This document shows, one piece after another, positions 26,567-35,518 of a stretch of 64,000 bases of DNA. The stretch is from CALODL01 sp942492115 (GTDB lineage Bacteria > Planctomycetota > Phycisphaerae > UBA1845 > CAIVHJ01): NCBI GenBank assembly GCA_942492115.1, contig CALODL010000007.1, forward strand, positions 105,512 through 169,511, given 5' to 3'. Position numbers and translations under genes: made by a program. Within the stretch, counting starts at the first letter, position 1; every line of letters starts with the position of its first letter. Under the pieces are notes generated by a model. The model was not told the origin of the DNA. It did no database searches and saw only the letters and a list, made by a program, of their open reading frames with translations.

Positions 26567-27742
26567 CTAGTTGGACTGCTTCGCTCCCCCTCCAGCACCC
26601 GGGGCCCACTGGCCTTCGAGATCATAGAACTGCGTCTTCGCCGGATCGGTTGACTTGCGGCCGCAGGTAGGCAGACAAACCGCCTTGCGCACGACCATTT
26701 CGGCGGCCACGTCGCTTCCACGCGTAAGCACGCAGTGATCGAGAACCGCACCGCGACGAACGCGGCAACCGTCCCACAGAACGGAACAGCTGATGACGGC
26801 ATCGGACTCGATGTGACACCCATTCCCCATGGACATCGGACCGACGAGAATCGCACCGCTCTCGATTTCGCAATCCGGACCGACCCACACCGGCCCGACA
26901 AACCTCGCTGTCGAATGTACTCTGGAAGACTCGTGGACCCAACTGTCTCCGACCAGACGGTAGCCTGGTGGAACGTCCCGGGTCGCCAGAGCCTGCTCGA
27001 CGACCCACAGGTTCACGCCGAGATATGAGCCCGAGCCACCCACGCGCGGCGTGCTGCTCGGTGGTACGACAAATGTTTCGATGACCTGGCCCTGGGAGTA
27101 GAGCCGGGGAATCAACGTTTCCTTGATGTCCTGGTAGCCGTGTTCAGGCACGGTGGCGAGCACTTCAGATGAGAACACGTACACGCCAACCGGCTCGAGA
27201 TCGCTGGCATCGGTGCGATCGTCCTTGTGCTGCGCCGCAATCGTCAACACGGCACCCGAATCGCGATGGGCCTTGAGCAACGCCTCGAGATCGAGCGACG
27301 GGAAGATCGTGCCCTCCACGACCAGCAATGTATCGACAGGTTTGTTCAAACCCGCATCCCGCGCGCAACCGGCGGGGCCGCGCGGCATGACGTCTTCGTA
27401 GTAATCAATCGGTAACCCGGCCGGCCCGACCATGCCCAGGGCGTAGCGCAGACGTGCCGTGTCGCTGTTCGCACACACCGTCGCCTGTCCCACGCCGCCG
27501 TGCTCGAGCCATTCGAGAATGTGCCAGATCAACGGACGAAACGCGATCGGCAGAAGCGGACGCGAGGCCACCCACTCCAGGATGCAATCGCCCCACGCGT
27601 GCACGCCGGCGAGCACAATCCCTGCCACCTTGTGCGAATCGCCTTCGCGACGCTGCACGCTGGCGGCGGCTGCCGCGTCAATGCGGCTATGAGTGGTTGC
27701 GTCTTGACCCACAGAAACTTCCTTCCTTCCCCAAGGCTTCAT
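26567..27742 (-). CDS. NDP-sugar pyrophosphorylase-like protein with beta-helix domain (degenerate NTP loop)
   Basis: 391 residues, overlapping the upstream gene at ATGA. The shape is that of mannose-1-phosphate guanylyltransferase/GlmU-type enzymes: a Rossmann-like half from residue 38 ('KVAGIVLAGVHAWGDCIL', then 'RPLLPIAFRPLIWHILEWLE') and a left-handed beta-helix from about 270 ('FVGPVWVGPDCEIESGAILV', 'MGNGCHIESDAVISCSVLWD'). The expected GGxGTRLxPLT loop is replaced by 'GVHAWGDCILEWV', so catalysis is doubtful. The paralogous front of the fused initiating transferase two genes away has the same defect. It may bind a nucleotide sugar or act as a scaffold; this is inference. Confidence 0.8.
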   Translation of the reverse strand: MKPWGRKEVSVGQDATTHSRIDAAAAASVQRREGDSHKVAGIVLAGVHAWGDCILEWVASRPLLPIAFRPLIWHILEWLEHGGVGQATVCANSDTARLRYALGMVGPAGLPIDYYEDVMPRGPAGCARDAGLNKPVDTLLVVEGTIFPSLDLEALLKAHRDSGAVLTIAAQHKDDRTDASDLEPVGVYVFSSEVLATVPEHGYQDIKETLIPRLYSQGQVIETFVVPPSSTPRVGGSGSYLGVNLWVVEQALATRDVPPGYRLVGDSWVHESSRVHSTARFVGPVWVGPDCEIESGAILVGPMSMGNGCHIESDAVISCSVLWDGCRVRRGAVLDHCVLTRGSDVAAEMVVRKAVCLPTCGRKSTDPAKTQFYDLEGQWAPGAGGGAKQSN

Positions 27743-29748
27743 GCTCTATTACCCGACCGACAGGAATCACCGCGACTCACGGAGATCCTGCTCTTCAAAC
27801 ACGTGGTGTCCCGCCAGGAGCAACGAGCTATGATTGTGGGCGCCGGCACCTTACGGTGATAGCCCCGGCTGACCCATCCTGCAATCGGATGGGCACTTCC
27901 GATCAATATTTCACAATGGAGTCCGGGATCCAGCTCGAGGACGACGACGCCGGATCCGAAGTCGATCTCGAAGCGGTTGTGGCCGCTGCGCTCGATCCGA
28001 CACAGTTCCGACAGATTGAAGCACACCGCGGCATCATGCAGGCCGCGACCGTCCAAGTTGTCCTCTATTGTAATCTCTCGACCCTCTAGCGCGATGCGCC
28101 TCTGATGCATGACCGCTCCAGCCAGCCGCATGTAGCCGTCGTGCTCTCCTACAATAGTACCCCCATTTGCCGACGGTGCCCAATCAGTGCACCGGGTTTT
28201 TGCACGCCGTCCCCATAAAAACAGGCCTTTCATCTCAGATTGATCAAGCCCGTCAATTTCGACGGTGTTATGGGCCCGCGTGCTGCGGAAGTATTGACGC
28301 CACCCAGGCTCAGTGAAGTAATCGTACGTACCGGGATCGACGAACACATCAACGCCAGCGACCCGCAGAGTGAAACTCAGGGCGTCGGCATGACCGTGGG
28401 CGGCGATGGAGCCCATCCCCAGTTCGGCGCAATCCACGGCGATGCTGATCGCATCCGCGCCCCCGCGCTGACCGCTCTGGAGGAGGTAGTAGCCGCTGCC
28501 GGCCAGGGCCTGACTGCGAAGCGTGGTGTCACCTGGACAATCGAGTTCTTCGAACCGCTCGAACCCGGTTGGGCCGAAGAGCCACAGCAGCGACTCACAC
28601 GGCCCGCCGCTGACGGACTTGAGGGTCGGGCTGCTGAAGAGCACGGCCCCCACGGCCATCATATCGCGATATCGTGAGCTGCCTGCCCCGAGATCCAGCA
28701 CGTAGCCGTCGTCGGCGTCGTTGAACATCGGAATCTCTTCTCCGCCATCGAGCAGGGCCGCCAGGAAATCGAACATGCCGTGCAGACGTTGCCAGTATTC
28801 GTTCGGGAAATCGCGGCCGACCTGCCGAGCCCTGAGCCCGGCGTAAAGGAAGAACTCCAGGACAAACAGGTGGTAGCCAATGGCCAGCTCCGCATGTCCG
28901 CCGTCCGACAATGTTTGCAGCCGAATCTGCTCGATGAGAATCCGCCGGCTGGTCCGCTCCCATTCGTGGGCGTCCTTGAGAATCGTGAAGTATGTGCTGC
29001 CGATAAAAACGCCGGCAGCCTCGCCCACCAGATGGTTATTGGCCGAACTGAAACGGGAGTACTTGCGGGTGACCTCCCGCATGTGCTGATACGCGGAACC
29101 GATGATGCGTTGACGCAATGAATCGGATATGGCCCCTGAATCAGAGACGAGGTCCAGCGCCCAGACCCAGTTGATCATCCGGATGGCCAGTTCGAGTGGG
29201 CTCCGCCAGTTCATGCCGCGGCCACAGGGGCACTGTTCGATCCAGGTCTCGAGCAACTCGGCAAGTTTCTCGGCGTAGCGTCGCTCCCCAGTCAAACGGT
29301 AGGCCCGTCCCAGGACCACGAGATGTTGATGGCGATTGGGTTCCCAGACGAGCTTGGCATCGCCGGTCACGGCGTGGTCGCGGTAATCGATCCGCGGAGC
29401 GAACATCATGGGAGTGGATCGTTCCGCTTCGTAATCGAAGTTCCACTGGACCTCGGATCCGAGATCGTGCTGCTCGAGATTGAATATCGTCAGGCGGTTC
29501 TCACAGATTTCGTCGGCCGTGGCGATCAGAATATCTTGGGAATCTTCGGTCAGCTGAGCCGAGGAGGCACTCACGACCGGAGTTGCCGGCGCCGCGCCGT
29601 TGGTCACGGCCTTGAGATCCAGGCCTCTCTGCCACCCGGGCTGAATGACCCGTTCACGCAAATCGCGGGCCTTGTGTGTGAGACGCCACCACACTTCGGG
29701 TGCCGACATGGCCCGCAATCGATTGGCATACCACGCGAGAGACTGCAT
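27739..29748 (-). CDS. Heparinase II/III-like (alginate-lyase-type) protein
   Basis: 669 residues, ATG at 29748 with GAGGAATT upstream. The N-terminal alpha/alpha toroid (residues 1-380) includes 'GRGMNWRSPLELAIRMINWV' and 'SANNHLVGEAAGVFIG', where Asn-His and nearby Tyr/Arg belong to the lyase site in known enzymes. The C-terminal beta-sheet heparinase II/III domain (about 400-640) shows 'GSIAAHGHADALSFTLRVAG', 'VFVDPGTYDYF' and 'RSTRAHNTVEIDGLDQSEM'. The family cleaves uronic-acid-containing glycans by beta-elimination. No signal peptide is seen. As the first gene of an EPS operon that also makes UDP-uronates it may trim or release its own polymer. Confidence 0.85.
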   Translation of the reverse strand: MQSLAWYANRLRAMSAPEVWWRLTHKARDLRERVIQPGWQRGLDLKAVTNGAAPATPVVSASSAQLTEDSQDILIATADEICENRLTIFNLEQHDLGSEVQWNFDYEAERSTPMMFAPRIDYRDHAVTGDAKLVWEPNRHQHLVVLGRAYRLTGERRYAEKLAELLETWIEQCPCGRGMNWRSPLELAIRMINWVWALDLVSDSGAISDSLRQRIIGSAYQHMREVTRKYSRFSSANNHLVGEAAGVFIGSTYFTILKDAHEWERTSRRILIEQIRLQTLSDGGHAELAIGYHLFVLEFFLYAGLRARQVGRDFPNEYWQRLHGMFDFLAALLDGGEEIPMFNDADDGYVLDLGAGSSRYRDMMAVGAVLFSSPTLKSVSGGPCESLLWLFGPTGFERFEELDCPGDTTLRSQALAGSGYYLLQSGQRGGADAISIAVDCAELGMGSIAAHGHADALSFTLRVAGVDVFVDPGTYDYFTEPGWRQYFRSTRAHNTVEIDGLDQSEMKGLFLWGRRAKTRCTDWAPSANGGTIVGEHDGYMRLAGAVMHQRRIALEGREITIEDNLDGRGLHDAAVCFNLSELCRIERSGHNRFEIDFGSGVVVLELDPGLHCEILIGSAHPIAGWVSRGYHRKVPAPTIIARCSWRDTTCLKSRISVSRGDSCRSGNRA

Positions 29749-29797
29749 TCAATTCCTCAACATGTTGGAGAATGCATTTCGGGAAACATCATCGTCC

Positions 29798-29816
29798 GTC
29801 CCGACCGAGACGGGAC
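29798..29816. promoter_or_regulatory. Short inverted repeat upstream of the EPS operon
   Basis: GTCCCG (29798-29803) and CGGGAC (29811-29816) form a perfect 6-bp palindrome with a 7-base centre, between the candidate promoters and the start codon of the heparinase-like gene at 29748. It could be an operator or an RNA hairpin; nothing else identifies it. Confidence 0.3.
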
Positions 29817-29834
29817 AGAATCCTACCAGCTTGC

Positions 29835-29894
29835 ACAATATCCCATAAAGACTTGGTATTCAACTGGTTATATAGCATCGCGACAAATTCTCAA
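29835..29894 (-). promoter_or_regulatory. Two possible sigma70-type promoters for the EPS operon
   Basis: On the minus strand TTGAAT (29858-29863) and TATTGT (29835-29840) are 17 bases apart, and TTGAGA (29889-29894) and TATAAC (29867-29872) are 16 bases apart. Both pairs lie 90-150 bases before the first gene of the operon at 29748, in A+T-rich sequence that stands out from its surroundings. They could be tandem promoters or one real site and one chance match. The rest of the non-coding stretch 29749-30617 (869 bases) holds no credible gene. Confidence 0.4.
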
Positions 29895-30617
29895 CAGCAC
29901 GTCTCGCGCCGACCGTGCCGTTTGACTCCGCCGCGGTGGTCTCGTCCCATAACTATGTCACTGAATCCGCGACCGGGCCCCGACGCAGGGTTGCGCACGC
30001 ATTCTGAGCCACCGTATCTGGATCGGGCCCGATTCTAAGTACGAAAGCCGGTAGGAGCAGCTTACGATATGGGACACGCCAAAGGCCAAGAATGTTCGCG
30101 AAAGGCTTCTGCAGGCCAAAAGGTGCCATACCCCTCATCCAAATTGCCACCGGATCAGCCCAGCACCTTCTCCGGTCCTCCGTCTCCGCGGAGTAATCGG
30201 CTGGTTATTGGAGCCAGAGTAAGACTCCACAGTTTGGAGCCTGAACTGACGCTTCAAAATCTTACCTGACATCAGCAACCTGTCAACGCCTGCGGCGGCA
30301 AAAGGTCGACTTTTTTTTGCATTTAAGCCTTTCTTATTGTTGGACTTACGTGGATACACACATCTGGTGTGCCGGCCCGCATCGAGAAGAATGTCCAGCA
30401 TCACGGAGCAGCACTCGTCCCGGATCGCCCGAGTTATCTCGATGCGGGATTTCACACCGGGACCTCCTGCTTGCCTATCTCTCCCTGATTGACGCCGCGA
30501 TCCTCAAGAGGGGCGGGGTTAAGTCCGATTCAAAACGCTGCAGGATCAACACTTGGAATTGGGACCGTTGCAGTTGTGTGCCACTGCTCGTTCCAACCGC
30601 GACCTCGGAGCTGAGCG

Positions 30618-33600
30618 ATGACATTCTTCCATGCGGGCCTCATGACGGGACTTCTTGCCACCAGCATCGCGATGGCCCAGAGCCCCGGCTATCAACTACA
30701 GGCCAGCCTGACCCCGGACCGCGGCGGAGCGACTCAGCTCGATGGGAGTTCAGTCAGTCACGATCTTTTCGTCTTCACCACACCGGACACGCCGGACATC
30801 GCCCGAGTGCGGTTTTACCTCGATGATCCCGGGCTGACGGGTCCCCCGCGCAAGATCGAAAACTTCCCTCCATATGACCTGGCAGGCACGACATCGGGTG
30901 GCCAGGGCGCACCATTCGATACGACGACCCTGACCGACGGTCCCCACACCGTCACAGCGGTCATCGAACGGAGCGGGGCGACCTCGGTCACGATCCACGC
31001 AACCATGACCGTCTCCAATGCCATACCCGAACTCGTCTTCGCACCGGACATCCTGTCACTCACCGCCGAGCCGGACACCCTCGTGACGCAGACGGTCGAT
31101 CTGTCCACGACGAATGAAGTGGCCACACCGTATGACCTGGTGCCTAACGTATCCTGGTTGCGAGTCGAACCACATACTCAGACGACTTCGGCCCGGGTCC
31201 CACTGTCGATCGATACCACCGGGCTGTCGACCGGCACGCACATCGCCACACTGGTCGCCTCGGCACCCGATTTCGCCAGCGACATCCTGATGATCGCGGT
31301 CAGCATCGGTGGTGATTATGCATTGCTGGCCAGCAATTTGCCTAGCCGTGCCAACCCGATGCCGCTCGATGGTTCCACTGTCGCCGGGGACGTCGCCGTG
31401 TTCATCAGTCCTGAAAGCGACGTCCTGCGTGTGAACTTCTATATCGATAATACTGCCCTCATCGGCAGCCCGGACAAGATAGAAAACCTCGCTCCTTTCG
31501 ACTTGGGCGGAACCAACAGCGACGATACGGCCTTACTGTGGGACAGCGCTCGACTCTCCGACGGCCGCCATACGATCACGGCGCGCATCGAACTGCACAG
31601 TGGTGCTGAGCAGATTCGTACAGCCACATTCACGATCGACAACGAGATCCCGAGTCTGGGCTTCGCGCCACCATCCGCATCCTTCAGTCTCGATTCGGGC
31701 GAGAGTGCTTCGACGACCATTGCCCTCAGCACCTCCAATGCTGGCGTGGCCAACTACAGCCTGGCGGAGGACGCCCCATGGCTGACCGTGACGCCGATGG
31801 GTGGTGCGCTCAGCGCGACAACCCAGATCATGCTGGATGTCGATGCCACCGGGCTGGCCCCTGCAACCTATTCGACGAGCATCACCGCCACGGCGGCAGG
31901 CTATATTTCCGCGGTCCTTCCGGTCTCGATGACTGTGACGACAGACGACTATCAGCTGTGGGTCAGCCCCGCGCCGAACCGCAGCCTGCCCGACCTGCTG
32001 GGTGGCGCGCGTCTGCGAGACGATGCGTTCGTCTTCATACTCCCCGAAACGGGCGTTCAGCGAGTCCGCTTCTTCCTCGATGACCCTCAACTGCTCGGCT
32101 CTCCGCAACAGACGGAGAACCGCAGTCCGTACGACTTTGCGGGTACCGCGTCGAATGGCGACGGCCAACCGTTCGACATGAGCGCGTTGGCGTCGGGGCC
32201 ACACACCATTACAGCGGCGGTCGACCTCACAAGCGGTGGTACGGTGACGATCAGTGAAGTATTCGACGTCGCGACCGGCGTCGCAGCGTTGAACTTTGCA
32301 CCCGGGAGCCTCACACTTGAAGTCGATCTGGGCGGCGCAGCGGTCGCATTGACCTCCGATTTGACCGCATCCGATGACGCGAACGTCCCATTCAACACCG
32401 CGACCAGCGAAACGTGGGTCAGTGTGGCATCCACGGGCACGACACCACGAACCTTGTCGATTACGGTTGACCCGTCGGACCTCAACGTCGGCACGCACGC
32501 GGCACAGATCACGGCAACCACCGACGACTACCTCGATGCGACGCTGGACATCACGGTCACCGTCTCAGCCGGACCCTGCTGGCCCCTGCCGTGTGGCGAG
32601 CTGAAGATCACGCCGCCGTACGTCCTGAGCTTCGATGAAGATCACGGCAAACTTCCCGACGGCAGTGGTCACGGAACAGGCTTTACGCGCGTCGATCCGC
32701 CGGCAAGCGGCAACGGCTGGATCCCGCAATTGCTCGATCTCGATCCCACTGCAGGGGTGTTGCGGATCACGACGACTGCTGGATTGAATTATCTCACGTC
32801 GAACACACTGGACAATGCACTGACAGTCGGTATCGACGCGCCGAGCCAGATCTCCGTCCTGGAAACGACGCTGGTCAACCCGCCGAGAGGGTCAGGCAAC
32901 TACGAACAGGCGGGCCTGCTGTGGACCGTCGATCAGGACAACTACGTCAAACTCATCGTGCTCTCGACGCCGTCGGACACGTTCGTCGAATTGACTGCGG
33001 AAGTCGCGGGCCAGATCCGCTCAACCACACGCACGCCATTTGCCGACCTCTCCAACGCCAACGTCCATCTGACCCTCAGAGCCGACCCGGGCACGCTCGA
33101 GATCACGGGCATCTATCGGTTCGACGAAGATGCGCCTGTCGAATTGGGCGCCGTCGATGTCACGCCCGAGATGTTCAGCTTCGACGCCGCGGGCATCGAC
33201 CCTGCGATCGGCACGCGGACCTTTGGCGGTATCTTTGCCTCGCAACGTAACGGGTCGACGCCACTGGTTTACGAATTCGATCACTTCACGGTGACTGCAG
33301 AGACCCCCACGATCGAACCGGGTGAACTGGCCTTCGATCGTGTCGTCATCCCGATGAACACGCCAACCGCAATGGCCTGGGGGCCGGACGACAGATTGTA
33401 CGTCACCGAACTACATGGCACGGTCCATGCGTTCACCCTCGACCGTCACGGTACGGTCATCGACGAGGAGATCATTGCGACGTTCAATGCCGGTGGCGCT
33501 GCCCCACGATTGACGCTGGGAATCACGATCGACCCGTTCTCGACACCAACCGACGTTGCTCTGTGGGTGAATCACTCCAGTCCATCCCTGACGGCAGGTG

Positions 33601-35417
33601 AAGCCAACTCCGGTACCGTCACGCGCCTGAGCGGACCTGGCTTCGGCATCGTTGAAGATATCATCACGGGTCTGCCGCGCGCAATCGCGAATCACGCCCC
33701 CAATTCGCTGCACTTCGGCCCTGATGATCGACTGTACATCGCCATAGGTGGTAACACCGGCGCGGGTTCACCCAACACAGCAGCCTCGGAATTCGGCCCC
33801 ATGGAGGAACAGCCGCTGTCGGCTGCGATCCTGGTCGCTGACGTGTTTGCCGCGGACTTCGACGGCAGCTGCGACAACACCGTCGACATCTTCGGACCGC
33901 CACCGTGCGACGTGGTGACTTACGCAACGGGCCTGCGCAACACGTACGACTTCGCGTTTCATCCCAACGGTTCGATGTATGCGACGGACAACGGACTTGG
34001 CGTCACCGGTACGTATCCGCCCACACCGAGCGCGCCGTGCCTCGGCCTGTCGAATCCGGCGGCATGGGATGCCGGCGGCCACAATCCGGGAACGCAACCG
34101 GACCTGCTTCATCGCATCATCGAGGGGGCCTACTATGGCCACCCCAACCCGTATCGCGACGAATGCGTGTACAAGGACGGCAGCTTCCAGGGTGTCATGC
34201 CGTTGGCCAACTTTGAACCACCCATGGCGATTCTGGGCGATCATACGTCATCCAACGGCATCATTGCATACGACGCAAACGTCTTCTGTGGACAGTTGCA
34301 GGGCGACTTGCTCGTCGCCAACTACTCGGTCGGCGACAACGTCATTCGTTTGCAATTGTCGGACGACGGCACGAGCGTGATCGACACCTCGGTCCTGGCG
34401 GACAGTTTCAATAACCCCCTGCCCCTGGCCCAGAGCCCCGAAGGCGTCGTATTCGTCGGTGAATTCGGCGGCGGCACCATCACAGCACTGATTCCGGTTC
34501 CACCCGGATGCTGGGCACGCCGCGCCGACAAGCCCGCCTCGACACTCGATGCCGGTGGTGCGGCCCTCGACGGCATGCTGTACAGCGTCGCAGGCAAGGT
34601 GTCGACCGGCCCGATCAATACGGTGTACAGGTATGATCCGGAAACTGACACGTGGGCGACTGCGGCTGATCTGCCCGGCCCGGGTGTCGAGAACCCTGCA
34701 CTCGTCCCTCTCGACGGCCTGCTGTATGCCTTCGGCGGATCAACAGCCCCGTTCTCCGGAGCAGTCGACAACGCTGCAGTCTTCGATCCGACGACGGACA
34801 CCTGGACTTCATTGACGGCGATGCCCACCCCACGTGGCGGCGCCAGCGCACAGACCGTGAACGGTCTGATCTATGTCGCCGGTGGACTCGACGGCAGTGG
34901 GGCCTCGACTGCAACTGTGGAGGTGTACGATCCGCTGACCGACATGTGGTCGGGCGTCAGCCCCATGTCCACGCCGCGCGACAATCCGGGATCTGCGGTC
35001 GTCGACGGCCTGGTCTATGTCTTCGGCGGCCGAACGCGACTGGCTGACGGCACGGAGGTCGATGGTACGCTCGATACGATGGAAGCCTACAACCCCAATA
35101 CGGACGTGTGGATCCCCCGGGCGAATATGCCCACCGGCCGACGCACGTTCGCCAGCGGCATCCTCAGAGGTGAGATCATCGCCGCCGGGGGCGAGAAAAC
35201 ACCCGGTGGGGATGTGTTCCCGGCCGCCGAAGCGTACGACGCCACGACCGACACGTGGCGCAGCCTCGTGGACATGCCGACGCCGCGCCATGGTGTGGCC
35301 GCAGGCGTGATCGATGGCGCCCTGTACATCGCCGGCGGCGGGACCACGGGCGGCGGCGCCTTCAGCCCCATCGTCGAACGGTTGAGCTTCGGCGAGGTGC
35401 AACGAGAAAGCCCGTGA
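30618..35417 (+). CDS. Large secreted multi-domain protein: three BACON-like modules, lectin-like domain, sorbosone-dehydrogenase-like propeller, Kelch propeller
   Basis: 1,599 residues, ATG at 30618 with GGAG upstream and a signal peptide ending 'LATSIAMAQS'. Residues 26-652 are three tandem modules of about 210 residues. Each has a sub-domain with 'VRFYLDDP' or similar and 'DGPHTVTAV', then a BACON-like sub-domain ('WLTVTPMGG', 'LDVDATGLAPATYS'). Residues 653-900 look like a jelly-roll/concanavalin-type domain ('LSFDEDHGKLPDGSG'). Residues 901-1295 are a glucose/sorbosone-dehydrogenase-like beta-propeller ('FDRVVIPMNTPTAMAWGPDD', 'TYATGLRNTYDFAFHPNG'). Residues 1296-1595 are about six Kelch blades ('YDPETDTW', 'YVAGG'). 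It is probably an exported carbohydrate-binding or oxidising surface protein. No anchor is visible at the C-terminus. Confidence 0.85.
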   Translation: MTFFHAGLMTGLLATSIAMAQSPGYQLQASLTPDRGGATQLDGSSVSHDLFVFTTPDTPDIARVRFYLDDPGLTGPPRKIENFPPYDLAGTTSGGQGAPFDTTTLTDGPHTVTAVIERSGATSVTIHATMTVSNAIPELVFAPDILSLTAEPDTLVTQTVDLSTTNEVATPYDLVPNVSWLRVEPHTQTTSARVPLSIDTTGLSTGTHIATLVASAPDFASDILMIAVSIGGDYALLASNLPSRANPMPLDGSTVAGDVAVFISPESDVLRVNFYIDNTALIGSPDKIENLAPFDLGGTNSDDTALLWDSARLSDGRHTITARIELHSGAEQIRTATFTIDNEIPSLGFAPPSASFSLDSGESASTTIALSTSNAGVANYSLAEDAPWLTVTPMGGALSATTQIMLDVDATGLAPATYSTSITATAAGYISAVLPVSMTVTTDDYQLWVSPAPNRSLPDLLGGARLRDDAFVFILPETGVQRVRFFLDDPQLLGSPQQTENRSPYDFAGTASNGDGQPFDMSALASGPHTITAAVDLTSGGTVTISEVFDVATGVAALNFAPGSLTLEVDLGGAAVALTSDLTASDDANVPFNTATSETWVSVASTGTTPRTLSITVDPSDLNVGTHAAQITATTDDYLDATLDITVTVSAGPCWPLPCGELKITPPYVLSFDEDHGKLPDGSGHGTGFTRVDPPASGNGWIPQLLDLDPTAGVLRITTTAGLNYLTSNTLDNALTVGIDAPSQISVLETTLVNPPRGSGNYEQAGLLWTVDQDNYVKLIVLSTPSDTFVELTAEVAGQIRSTTRTPFADLSNANVHLTLRADPGTLEITGIYRFDEDAPVELGAVDVTPEMFSFDAAGIDPAIGTRTFGGIFASQRNGSTPLVYEFDHFTVTAETPTIEPGELAFDRVVIPMNTPTAMAWGPDDRLYVTELHGTVHAFTLDRHGTVIDEEIIATFNAGGAAPRLTLGITIDPFSTPTDVALWVNHSSPSLTAGEANSGTVTRLSGPGFGIVEDIITGLPRAIANHAPNSLHFGPDDRLYIAIGGNTGAGSPNTAASEFGPMEEQPLSAAILVADVFAADFDGSCDNTVDIFGPPPCDVVTYATGLRNTYDFAFHPNGSMYATDNGLGVTGTYPPTPSAPCLGLSNPAAWDAGGHNPGTQPDLLHRIIEGAYYGHPNPYRDECVYKDGSFQGVMPLANFEPPMAILGDHTSSNGIIAYDANVFCGQLQGDLLVANYSVGDNVIRLQLSDDGTSVIDTSVLADSFNNPLPLAQSPEGVVFVGEFGGGTITALIPVPPGCWARRADKPASTLDAGGAALDGMLYSVAGKVSTGPINTVYRYDPETDTWATAADLPGPGVENPALVPLDGLLYAFGGSTAPFSGAVDNAAVFDPTTDTWTSLTAMPTPRGGASAQTVNGLIYVAGGLDGSGASTATVEVYDPLTDMWSGVSPMSTPRDNPGSAVVDGLVYVFGGRTRLADGTEVDGTLDTMEAYNPNTDVWIPRANMPTGRRTFASGILRGEIIAAGGEKTPGGDVFPAAEAYDATTDTWRSLVDMPTPRHGVAAGVIDGALYIAGGGTTGGGAFSPIVERLSFGEVQRESP

Positions 35418-35518
35418 CGGTGTGTGACGGCCGCACATGGTCGCACGCTCCGCAACGGGCTTCCCGGGCGCAACGTGACTGTTCATGTGCACGTCGCGCG
35501 AGCCGAGTGGTGCCGTGC

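Noticed and set aside
30135..30455. Minus-strand open frame of 106 codons in the large intergenic region
   Set aside because: Basic low-complexity translation, no ribosome-binding site, no domain; probably non-coding.
35407..35460. AAGCCCGT and ACGGGCTT inverted repeat after the large exoprotein gene
   Set aside because: The arms are about 40 bases apart and no T-tract follows, so I do not call a terminator.
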